From: Oscillospiraceae bacterium
GTDB lineage: Bacteria > Bacillota > Clostridia > Oscillospirales > Ruminococcaceae
Assembly: GCA_017466885.1 (NCBI GenBank)
Contig: JAFTTH010000004.1
Span: forward strand, 45,385 to 109,384
Reading direction: 5' to 3'
Length of the DNA stretch: 64,000 nt
A program made the position numbers and the translations under genes. The notes under the pieces were generated by a model. That model was not told the DNA's origin and made no database searches. It worked only from the letters and a program-made list of their open reading frames with translations. Positions 56,895 to 64,000 of the stretch are shown here, piece after piece (positions within the stretch are counted from its first letter, which is position 1; the number at the start of each line of letters is the position of its first letter).

Positions 56895-58862
56895 ATGAGC
56901 TTGCAGAAGCTTGCAGAAATGTCAAACAAGTATGGCGCCAACCCCGATTACGTTCTTGCCGGAGGCGGAAATACCTCTTATAAGGACGATACTCGCCTTT
57001 ATGTCAAAGGCTCCGGCACCTCCCTCGCTACCATCCGCCCTGAGCAATTTGTCATTATGGATCGTGCAAAGCTCACCGCTATGATGGATGCCACCTATCC
57101 GGATAATGATGCTGACCGTGAGGCCGCAGCCCTTGCCGATATGATGGCAGCCCGGTTGCCCTCTGAGATGAATAAGCGTCCCAGCGTGGAAACCACCCTC
57201 CATAATCTGTTCCCCTATCATTACGTACTTCACACTCATCCCGCTCTGGTCAACGGCCTTTGCTGCGGTGCCAACGGCAAGCAGCTCTGCAAGGATCTGT
57301 TCGGAGATGTGGCGGTGTTTGTGGAGGCCTGCCGTCCCGGCTATGTCCTTGCCAAGATCTGCAACGAGGCTCTTAACGCCGCCGCTGCCAACGGCAAGTT
57401 CCCCCAGATGCTCTTTTTGCAGAACCACGGTGTTTTCGTCGCGGCGGATACCACCGAGGAGATTGATACCATCATGGGCCGGATCTTCTCTGCCCTTAAT
57501 TCTCAGGTAAGCGGCAAGCCCGATTTCGATCCGGATCACACCTTCAATGAGACTGCCGCAGAGCTTGCTCCCATCGTCCGGATGCTTTACGGCGAGGATC
57601 AGCCTGCCACCGCCCTTTACTTCAACTGCCGTCAGGCGCAGATCTTCCTTTCCTCTGAGGAGGCCTTTGCTCCTTTGGCAAAGCCCTTCACCCCCGACCA
57701 TATTGTCTACTGCAAGGCGTTCTTCCTCTTTGTTAAGCGGTACGAGGATCCCGCCGAGCAGAAGAAAGCTCTCTGCACCGCTTTCGCGGAATACCGTGCC
57801 AAGCATGGCCACGCGCCCAAGGTTGTTGGCATTGAGAAGCTGGGCTTCTTCCTCTGCGGCAAGACCGTGAAGGAGGCCCGGATCGCAAAGCTCCTTCTGA
57901 CGGATGCGATGAAGATCGCCGTCTTCTCCAAGGGCTTCGGCGGATATTTACATATGACCCAGGATCTGACTGATTTCATCGTCAACTGGGAAGTGGAGAG
58001 CTACCGCCAGAAGATCGGTCTGGGAAGCGGCTCCTCCAAATGCCTGGAGAACAAGATCGCTGTTGTTACCGGTAGCGCCCAGGGCTTCGGCAAGGGCATT
58101 GCTTACGATATGGCCAAGCAGGGTGCATACCTTGTGATCGCCGATATGAATAAGGAAGGCGCAGATGCCTTCGCCGCCCAGCTCTGCGAGGAGTTCGGCG
58201 ATGGTGCCGCCATCTCGGTATTTGCCAATGTCTCGGATGAGGATTCCGTCCGGAAGATGATGGAGGAGACCGTCCTTGCCTTCGGCGGACTGGATATTTT
58301 CGTCAACAACGCCGGTATCGTTCGGGCCGGCAGCCTGGATGAGATGACCAAGTCCAACTTTGAGCTGGTCACCGCCGTCAACTATACTGCCTACTTCCTC
58401 TGCGCAAAGTATGCCTCCAAGGTACTCAAGGCGCAGAATAGTGTCAGCCCCGATTATATGACCGATATCATTGAGATCAACTCCAAGTCCGGTCTTGCCG
58501 GAAGCAATAAGAACTTCGCTTACGCCGGCAGTAAGTTCGGCGGCATCGGTCTGACCCAGTCCTTTGCTATGGAGCTTGCCCCCTATAATATCAAGGTCAA
58601 TGCCATCTGCCCGGGCAACTTCCTGGAGGGTCCCCTGTGGTCCGATCCCGAGAAGGGCCTGTTTGTGCAGTATCTGAACGCCGGAAAGGTTCCCGGTGCC
58701 ACCTGTGTGGAGGACGTTAAGAAGTTCTACGAATCCAAGGTTCCCCTGAACAGAGGCTGCCGTCCCGAGGATGTTTCCTGCGCAATCTTCTATGTTGTTG
58801 CCCAGAAATATGAAACCGGCCAGGCGATCCCCGTCACCGGTGGACAGGAGATGCTGAAATGA
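56895..58862 (+). CDS. Bifunctional class II aldolase / short-chain dehydrogenase
   Basis: The protein of about 655 residues fuses two enzymes. The N-terminal 400 residues are class II aldolase-like, with LAGGGNTSYKD, the metal-binding HTH in YHYVLHTHPALVNGL and LFLQNHGVFVAADT. The C-terminal 250 residues are a short-chain dehydrogenase with the NAD-binding TGSAQGFGKGIA, NNAGIV and catalytic YAGSK. Fusions of this type (RhaD-like/RhaW) split a sugar phosphate and oxidise the lactaldehyde or related aldehyde. The rhamnose link agrees loosely with the GH106-like gene at 1-1660, although they are far apart. ATG 56895 follows GGAGGAG. The downstream PHP gene overlaps by four bases. Confidence 0.9.
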   Translation: MSLQKLAEMSNKYGANPDYVLAGGGNTSYKDDTRLYVKGSGTSLATIRPEQFVIMDRAKLTAMMDATYPDNDADREAAALADMMAARLPSEMNKRPSVETTLHNLFPYHYVLHTHPALVNGLCCGANGKQLCKDLFGDVAVFVEACRPGYVLAKICNEALNAAAANGKFPQMLFLQNHGVFVAADTTEEIDTIMGRIFSALNSQVSGKPDFDPDHTFNETAAELAPIVRMLYGEDQPATALYFNCRQAQIFLSSEEAFAPLAKPFTPDHIVYCKAFFLFVKRYEDPAEQKKALCTAFAEYRAKHGHAPKVVGIEKLGFFLCGKTVKEARIAKLLLTDAMKIAVFSKGFGGYLHMTQDLTDFIVNWEVESYRQKIGLGSGSSKCLENKIAVVTGSAQGFGKGIAYDMAKQGAYLVIADMNKEGADAFAAQLCEEFGDGAAISVFANVSDEDSVRKMMEETVLAFGGLDIFVNNAGIVRAGSLDEMTKSNFELVTAVNYTAYFLCAKYASKVLKAQNSVSPDYMTDIIEINSKSGLAGSNKNFAYAGSKFGGIGLTQSFAMELAPYNIKVNAICPGNFLEGPLWSDPEKGLFVQYLNAGKVPGATCVEDVKKFYESKVPLNRGCRPEDVSCAIFYVVAQKYETGQAIPVTGGQEMLK

Positions 58863-60136
58863 CCGTTGATCAGATTTTTGCCCGGATGACCGGTGCCGAG
58901 ACTGCCTCTGCCCGGCTGGACGCTCTTCAGGAGATGACCGACCTTTACCGGAACGGTACTCTGGAGGTTCCCCAGTCCTGCGGAAATGTGAATAACCATA
59001 TTCACACTACCTTTTCCTTCTCACCCTACTCCCCCGCCGCCGCGGCTTATATGGCCTGGAAGAACGGCCTTGTGACCGCCGGAATTATGGACCACGATTC
59101 CCTTGCCGGTGCCCGGGAATTCATCCGCGCCGGAGAGATCCTGGAGCTGGCCACCACCATCGGCTTTGAGTGCCGGGTGGACTTTTCCAAGACCCCCTTC
59201 GGAGACCGCCGACTGAATAACCCCGATCAGGACGGCGTGGCTTACGTCACCCTGCACGGCATCCCCCACGGGAATATTGATGCGGCCGAGGCGTTTCTTG
59301 CTCCCTACCGGGAGAAACGGAATCTCCGCAACCGCAAAATGACCGATAACCTCAACGCACTTCTTGCCCCGCTGAATATCTCTGTGGATTTTGACCGGGA
59401 TATTCTCCCCCTCTCTCAGGCAGCTGCGGGCGGTAGCGTGACCGAGCGGCATCTCCTCTTTGCCGTTGCCGGGAAGCTGATGGAGCGGTATCCCGATCCC
59501 GCTGAAATGATCGCTGCCCTCCGGGGAATGGGTGTTGCCGTTTCTGCCAAGGCAGAGGCGCAGCAGCTGGATCCCGCCAATCCCTTCAAGCAGTACGATC
59601 TGCTGGGCGTTCTGAAGGGCAATATGGTGGAGAAGTTCTACATTCCCGCCACCGAGGAGTGCCCCGACGTAACCGAATTCCTCCGGGTTGCCGAGAAGCT
59701 GGGCGGCATTGCCGCTTATGCATATCTGGGTGACGTGGGCGATTCCGTTACCGGAGATAAAAAGACTCAGGCCTTCGAGGATGCCTTCCTGGATGACCTG
59801 ATTCCGTATATCAAGGAGCTGGGCTTCCGGGCTGTGACCTATATGCCCACCCGGAACACCCCCGCGCAGTTGAGCCGTCTGCGGAAGCTTTGCCAGGACA
59901 ATGACCTCTTTGAGATCAGCGGTGAGGATATTAACTCCCCCCGCCAGTCCTTCCAGAACCCCCTGATTCTGACCCCCGATTTTGCCCACCTCGTCCGTGC
60001 AACATGGGCGCTGATCGGCCACGAGCGGGCCGCCACCCTCTCTCAGGAGGACGGTATGTTTACCCCCGAAACCTTGGCCGCGATGCCCACCCTGGAGGAA
60101 CGCACCGAGCATTTTGCCAAGATTGGCTTGCAGTAA
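58859..60136 (+). CDS. PHP-domain metal-dependent hydrolase
   Basis: The 425-residue protein has PHP-domain metal motifs: NVNNHIHTTFSFSPYSP (H-x-H), VTAGIMDHDSLAGAREF (DHD), TIGFECRVDF and, late, FEISGEDINSPRQSF. PHP proteins are metal-dependent phosphoesterases. It overlaps the aldolase/dehydrogenase gene by ATGA and must work with it, perhaps removing a phosphate from a sugar intermediate before or after cleavage. The middle (about 130-330) is unlike histidinol phosphatase. A pairing of aldolase-dehydrogenase with a PHP protein is not one I can match to a described pathway. Confidence 0.85.
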   Translation: MTVDQIFARMTGAETASARLDALQEMTDLYRNGTLEVPQSCGNVNNHIHTTFSFSPYSPAAAAYMAWKNGLVTAGIMDHDSLAGAREFIRAGEILELATTIGFECRVDFSKTPFGDRRLNNPDQDGVAYVTLHGIPHGNIDAAEAFLAPYREKRNLRNRKMTDNLNALLAPLNISVDFDRDILPLSQAAAGGSVTERHLLFAVAGKLMERYPDPAEMIAALRGMGVAVSAKAEAQQLDPANPFKQYDLLGVLKGNMVEKFYIPATEECPDVTEFLRVAEKLGGIAAYAYLGDVGDSVTGDKKTQAFEDAFLDDLIPYIKELGFRAVTYMPTRNTPAQLSRLRKLCQDNDLFEISGEDINSPRQSFQNPLILTPDFAHLVRATWALIGHERAATLSQEDGMFTPETLAAMPTLEERTEHFAKIGLQ

Positions 60137-60140
60137 TCTC

Positions 60141-60180
60141 AAAAAGCCATACCTGACTGCCTGGTTGGGTATGGCTTTTA
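60141..60180 (+). terminator. Terminator after PHP gene
   Basis: AAAAAGCCATACC pairs with GGTATGGCTTTTA. Confidence 0.8.
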
Positions 60181-60201
60181 TGGTGTAATACGAGGTTTTC
60201 T

Positions 60202-60741
60202 ATGGATGAAATCGTTTTTTATGTTGGGCAGGCGCTCGGCGGAATCGCAATCCTTTTTGGCTTCCTCAATTTTCAGCTCAAAACACGAAAGCAGGTCTTG
60301 CTGGTTCATATCCTCACCATTGCCTGCTTTATTTTGCATTACCTTTGTCTGGGGGCATTCACCGGGATGGCCACCAATCTCATTGCCCTCTTTCGGGATA
60401 TTGCCTTTTATTTTATCGGCAAAAAAGGGCCCATTCCTAAGGGGTGGGTGATTGGCTTTGCCGTGGCCGTCGGCCTTTCGGGGCTTACGGCAAGCATTCT
60501 TTCCCAGGAGGGCTGGTATTTCATCTTCTCTCTTGCGGGGCTGGTCATTAACTCCTGCTGTATGGCCTTTGCCAACCCCGAAAACATCCGAAAGAGTATT
60601 CTTGTCACCTCGCCGATGGTTCTTGTTTACGATTGCTTTGTCCTTTCCTACGGTGGACTGGTCTATGAATCCGTTGCAATCATTTCCTCCCTCATTGGCA
60701 TCCTCCGCTTTGGCAGAGCGGCAAAAAAAGAAACAAAGTGA
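60202..60741 (+). CDS. YgjV-family inner membrane protein
   Basis: The 179-residue protein has six membrane helices and starts FYVGQALGGIAILFGFLNFQLKTRKQVLLVHILTIACFILHYLCLGAFTGMATNLIALFRDIAFYF, with GILRFGR at the end. This order (FLNFQ-K-R, AxxxHYxxLGAxTGMA-N, RD) is that of the YgjV family, whose function is unknown. It has no clear partner genes. It stands between two terminators and so is probably a single-gene unit; no strong promoter was found in front. Confidence 0.85.
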   Translation: MDEIVFYVGQALGGIAILFGFLNFQLKTRKQVLLVHILTIACFILHYLCLGAFTGMATNLIALFRDIAFYFIGKKGPIPKGWVIGFAVAVGLSGLTASILSQEGWYFIFSLAGLVINSCCMAFANPENIRKSILVTSPMVLVYDCFVLSYGGLVYESVAIISSLIGILRFGRAAKKETK

Positions 60742-60799
60742 AAAGAGCTGAGTCATTTGCCATTCAAAAAGCATTTGACTCAGCTCTTTTTTATTTTTG
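60741..60799. terminator. Bidirectional terminator
   Basis: AAAAGAGCTGAGTCA pairs with TGACTCAGCTCTTTT, then a T-rich run. Confidence 0.9.
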
Positions 60800-62518
60800 T
60801 CCGATCTCTTTAAATGTGCTTCGGATTTCCTCCACACTTCCGGTGGTGATATAATAGGAATACTGAAAAGCATCCAGGGTTTTGAGCTTATAGGTAATCA
60901 GAGGGGAAACGTAGTTTGTGTGGTCGTTACTGGAATCCTTGGAGTTATTATCGCCATATCTGCCTGCAAGGAGGATCTTTGCAACCGGGGTATAAACACC
61001 CACACCGTATCCCTCCGGAGTAACCCAGGCGCACCAGGTTTCCTTTGAACTCAGGTTAAAGTACGCATCCTGATTGCCCGCCCAGAAGGGGAGGTTTTTC
61101 TTCACTGTTAACTCTTCATTTGCCCAACCGTTGGTTCCCTCATAGTAAACAAAGTCGGATAGGTAGCTGATGGTATAAAAAGCAGGAAGCTCCTGGTGGG
61201 CATTGCGGTGAATGTAGCCGGAAAAGTCGATGAAGCGGTTTGCCACCTTAACATAACCGTCCTCAATCATATAGGTATTCTCCATATAAGAAGGGGTAAG
61301 CATGTTTTTCTGCGCCCAATCCAATGGCTGGCACTTAACATAAATACTCTTTCCGTCCTCAGCGATCCGGAAATCCACCAGCTTGGAGTGGTTGCCATAC
61401 TGATCGCCGCCCTGCACAGGATTATAGCACCAAAGTGTCTCGCCGAAGTACGCAGGCTGATAGGGTGTGCGGTTGGTGCCGTAAAAGGATTGCTGGATGA
61501 GCCGTCCCGTGTCATGGTCATTGAGAAGGTTGGTGATGTTATGATCCCCGTCGGCAAGATCCTCAAGATAGGAAACTCCGCCGCCCCAAAGGAGCGTAAC
61601 CCCCAGTTTATATTTCCCATCACTGATATATATAACATCATCATCGGGGAGCTCCCGAGCTGTGAGCGAAAGATCCTCCACCAGCAGGTTTGCCCGGTCT
61701 CCCTTGAGAATCGTAAATTTCACCGAGGTAACACTGTCTGCTTTCCCGCCCTTCAGCGCAACATTCAGAAGGGAGGTAAACTGCATTTTCTGACCCGGCT
61801 CCAGGAAGAATTCTTCCGTCCAGCTCTCACTTCCGGAGTGGCAGGTCATCTCTCCCTTCAGATAAGCACCGGTCGAGTAGGTGAGGGTATAGGCGTTAAA
61901 GGAGCCGCTAATGGCAGGGTCAAAAGAATAGGTTACCGACTCGGTAAAGATATAATAATTCAACAGCTCTTTTTCTGCACCCTCCACCCGGTAGGAGATG
62001 CCCGAAGCCATCTTTCCCGGCTCATATTCGCCGGAAGGCTCTGTTCGCAACTCAAAGTTTGCCGGAAGGGCAGGTTGTTTATCCGTTTTAACGACGGAAT
62101 CCACGTTTTCAAACCCAAGTGTTTGCTTAAAAAATTCATCAATGGCCGCATCATACCCTTCCGGGCTGGTAGCCGCAATAAAAACCCGCTTCTCCGCGCA
62201 GGCGAGGACAAACGCATTGGAAACAAGGGTTGTATCATCCACCTTATAAGCCCCGGCGCGGTTTGTTTTTCCAAAGACGATCTCCCGGTCTGCCTTCTCC
62301 GTCTCGGTATCCCGCCCCATTTTGAGGGTAACACCCGTTGCCGCAGCATAAATCTCATTGAAGGCAGCAGCCGCCTCCCGGCCGGTGTCATCCGAAAAAA
62401 TCAGCACGTAACTGCTGTCCAGAATCAGCCTGGACGCGTCTTCCGTTTCTCCGGGCTGCTGGGACGTACACCCAACCAGCATCAGCAAAGCAAGCAAACA
62501 AGCACCAAATCGTTTCAT
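60791..62518 (-). CDS. Large secreted lipoprotein of unknown function
   Basis: The protein of about 575 residues has a lipoprotein signal (MKRFGACLLALLMLVGC). A region of about 120 residues follows with REAAAAFNEIYAAATGVTLKMGRD...REIVFGK, similar in pattern to the N-terminal domain of alpha-glucuronidase-like proteins. Then come beta-rich segments (ESVTYSFDPAISGSFNAYTLTYSTGAYLKGEMTC; LLVEDLSLTARELPDDD) resembling carbohydrate-binding modules, and a C-terminal half rich in Trp and Tyr. No catalytic motif is certain. A surface protein that handles glycans is the best guess. ATG 62518 has GGGGTGA upstream. It ends in a bidirectional terminator. Confidence 0.75.
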   Translation of the reverse strand: MKRFGACLLALLMLVGCTSQQPGETEDASRLILDSSYVLIFSDDTGREAAAAFNEIYAAATGVTLKMGRDTETEKADREIVFGKTNRAGAYKVDDTTLVSNAFVLACAEKRVFIAATSPEGYDAAIDEFFKQTLGFENVDSVVKTDKQPALPANFELRTEPSGEYEPGKMASGISYRVEGAEKELLNYYIFTESVTYSFDPAISGSFNAYTLTYSTGAYLKGEMTCHSGSESWTEEFFLEPGQKMQFTSLLNVALKGGKADSVTSVKFTILKGDRANLLVEDLSLTARELPDDDVIYISDGKYKLGVTLLWGGGVSYLEDLADGDHNITNLLNDHDTGRLIQQSFYGTNRTPYQPAYFGETLWCYNPVQGGDQYGNHSKLVDFRIAEDGKSIYVKCQPLDWAQKNMLTPSYMENTYMIEDGYVKVANRFIDFSGYIHRNAHQELPAFYTISYLSDFVYYEGTNGWANEELTVKKNLPFWAGNQDAYFNLSSKETWCAWVTPEGYGVGVYTPVAKILLAGRYGDNNSKDSSNDHTNYVSPLITYKLKTLDAFQYSYYITTGSVEEIRSTFKEIGQK

Positions 62519-62602
62519 CAGATTCACCCCATAATTTCATGCGCACCATTATAACACACGGCGAGGGAAATATCAAGTGGACGGCACCGCACGGAATAGC
62601 AC

Positions 62603-62642
62603 AAGGCTGAGCCCTCTGCCTGCAAACAGTTGGCTCAGCCTT
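62603..62642. terminator. Inverted repeat after the LRR protein, possible terminator
   Basis: AAGGCTGAGCC (62603-62613) pairs with GGCTCAGCCTT (62632-62642). There is no strong T-run on either side. Confidence 0.4.
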
Positions 62643-62650
62643 AATTTGGG

Positions 62651-64000
62651 TTAGTCGTAGACTTGTTCGACCCGGGACATCTTCAATTTCCCATCGACGA
62701 TAATAAAATAGTAATAGTGGGTGTTTGGGTGAGGGCCTTCCTTTTCTCCTAAATATGGTGCGTTCGCTCGAAGGCAATTATCCCCGATCATTTCCAAAGA
62801 GGTTACCTCCGGATCACCGACCCATCCCGCATCGCCACTTCTAAAATAAAGCTTTCCACCCAATTCGACAAATTCATTTTCCTCCGGCACAATTGGATGG
62901 TGTGCATCTCCGGTAAAATACCGGTCCATCTCCTCATTCAATTCTGTAACAGAATTGGCGTTCAGCACCCGATAATATTGTCTTCCTACATACTCATAAC
63001 CCTGACTCGGAAATGAAATGACATTCCCAACTCGATCAATGTATTCAATCGACCCATCTGGCATCTCAACTTTGCGGGAATAGCTATTGTCACCATCCAG
63101 GATTACTTCATCCACAATCTTATCCCCATCCCGTTTGACGAAATAGGAAGATTCGATCCTGCTACATACAGTTAACTCTCTCCACATACCTCTGCGACCC
63201 CAAGCGTTCAAATGCCACCACAGATCATCAATGGTAAGGGTTGGCAGGTCTGCATTGGTGAACACCCGATCTTCATAGGGGTAGGGTGGCGGAATCTCAT
63301 TTTCTTTTAGCGGTTCAGTTTCTCTCAAGTAGAAGGGCGATCCACGGAAATTCCATTCTCCCGGTTCATATCCGAGGCATTCTACAGTTTCCAATTTTTT
63401 GCAGTTGAGAAAAGCATCCTGACCGACCCACTCCAGAGAAGCGGGCAATGTTATCTTCTCCAAATTCCAGCAGTTAAGGAAAGCACCGTTCGCAATGTAT
63501 ACCACACCCTCCGGAACACGGAAGGTTTTATCCTTTTTCCCTTGGGGGTAAAGGATCAATGTGGTCATATCCCTCGTGTAAAGGACGCCATCCACTACCT
63601 TAAAGCCGAGATTATCCTTATGCACCTTGATCTCATCAAAAGTCTTTCCCGCTTTTTGCAACGAAATCTGCATATTCAGGGAAGCAAGACCCGCAAGAGG
63701 AAAATCATAGATGCTGGTACTTCTTTTTCCTGCGTTAAAATTCTCAGGAAGGGTCACTGATGTAAAAGCGGTCGTCAAGAAAAAGGATCCGTTCTTGATC
63801 ATTATCACTTTATCCGGAAAAACAACCTCTCCACCCGGTCCTTCGTATCCCTTGAGGTTGCCCATTTCCACTATGAAATGATGTTTGCTTTCCCCTTCGG
63901 CAGAGGACACACTGCTGCTCTCCTCCCCGCTCCCCTGGGAGGAGGTAATCGGAGAAGAGCTGGCAGAGAGACTCTCGGCAGAGCTGGTGCCGGAGTCTGC
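62651..64000 (-). CDS. BspA-type LRR surface protein, 5' end cut by window edge
   Basis: The frame is open from the window edge to a stop at 62651 (449 codons visible). It begins with a Ser-rich linker (about 40 residues), typical after a lipoprotein signal that lies outside the window. A BspA-type leucine-rich region follows (TLPENFNAGKRS, VPEGVVYIANGAFLNCWNLEKITLPASLEWVGQDAFLNCKKLETVECLG) and then a long non-repeat C-terminal domain with Tyr-rich strands. A GTG at 63910 inside the linker is not a likely start. It is similar in design to the LRR lipoprotein at 51710. Confidence 0.8.
   Translation of the reverse strand, partial: ADSGTSSAESLSASSSPITSSQGSGEESSSVSSAEGESKHHFIVEMGNLKGYEGPGGEVVFPDKVIMIKNGSFFLTTAFTSVTLPENFNAGKRSTSIYDFPLAGLASLNMQISLQKAGKTFDEIKVHKDNLGFKVVDGVLYTRDMTTLILYPQGKKDKTFRVPEGVVYIANGAFLNCWNLEKITLPASLEWVGQDAFLNCKKLETVECLGYEPGEWNFRGSPFYLRETEPLKENEIPPPYPYEDRVFTNADLPTLTIDDLWWHLNAWGRRGMWRELTVCSRIESSYFVKRDGDKIVDEVILDGDNSYSRKVEMPDGSIEYIDRVGNVISFPSQGYEYVGRQYYRVLNANSVTELNEEMDRYFTGDAHHPIVPEENEFVELGGKLYFRSGDAGWVGDPEVTSLEMIGDNCLRANAPYLGEKEGPHPNTHYYYFIIVDGKLKMSRVEQVYD

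Overview
The window looks like the chromosome of a Gram-positive, low-to-mid-GC anaerobe of the class Clostridia, most likely an Oscillospiraceae/Ruminococcaceae-type gut or rumen bacterium. The evidence is a T-box leader, a perfect CIRCE element, a PASTA-type (pseudo)kinase, the VTC / DUF4956 / Cthe_2159 gene trio, BspA-type leucine-rich-repeat lipoproteins, an OadB-type sodium pump subunit and many promoters of the form TTGACA-N17-TATAAT. Most of the window is moderately GC-rich. One stretch, about 43.8-47.95 kb, is clearly AT-rich and looks acquired. The assignment is by family resemblance only; no search was run.

Layout: 0-4.3 kb holds a truncated GH106-like glycosidase gene divergent from a ceramidase-like hydrolase, then rdgB and a YhbY RNA-binding protein. 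4.3-9.2 kb (minus) has htpG under a perfect CIRCE operator, and a polysaccharide deacetylase-livK-livH run without the other Liv subunits. 9.6-13.2 kb encodes a heterodimeric ABC exporter with one degenerate ATP site. 13.2-17.2 kb has a leucine-type (CUC specifier) T-box in front of an acyl-CoA synthetase, then a membrane PASTA pseudokinase. 17.2-21.0 kb is a small sugar locus (AraC regulator, RpiB-like isomerase, SGNH-like protein, GH43). 21.0-25.6 kb carries a two-component system embedded between two paralogous small membrane proteins, and a NERD protein. 25.6-29.0 kb is secA and a DUF4830 protein. 29.2-32.6 kb is the polyphosphate-polymerase-like VTC / DUF4956 / beta-helix lipoprotein operon. 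32.7-37.8 kb has DUF3842, an ECF transporter S component with a kinase, a lipoprotein and an AgrA/AgrC-like pair. 37.9-43.5 kb (minus) has glnA and an unusual wall-polymer pair: a YidC-like insertase fused to a sulfatase/LTA-synthase-like domain, with a TagF-like glycerophosphotransferase.

43.7-47.95 kb starts with an initiator tRNA with an odd T stem. It is followed by two hairpin arrays bracketing two short AT-rich gene cassettes with near-identical start and end modules, and then a membrane-bound XRE regulator. 48.0-51.7 kb has a nitrilase-family amidohydrolase, a sugar isomerase/epimerase, a Gx transporter, a FlK-like thioesterase and a flavoredoxin. 51.7-55.2 kb is a three-lipoprotein operon whose promoter is overlaid by repeats, facing an XRE repressor. 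55.3-60.8 kb has OadB plus a tiny OadG-like subunit, a bifunctional aldolase/dehydrogenase with a PHP-domain partner, and YgjV. 60.8-64.0 kb has two more secreted lipoproteins, the last truncated by the window edge.

The most interesting signals are: (1) the leucine T-box on an acyl-CoA synthetase, which suggests leucine synthesis from isovalerate by reductive carboxylation; (2) the YidC-phosphotransferase fusion next to a TagF-like enzyme; (3) the cassette array with repeated modules next to tRNA-fMet; (4) the PASTA pseudokinase.
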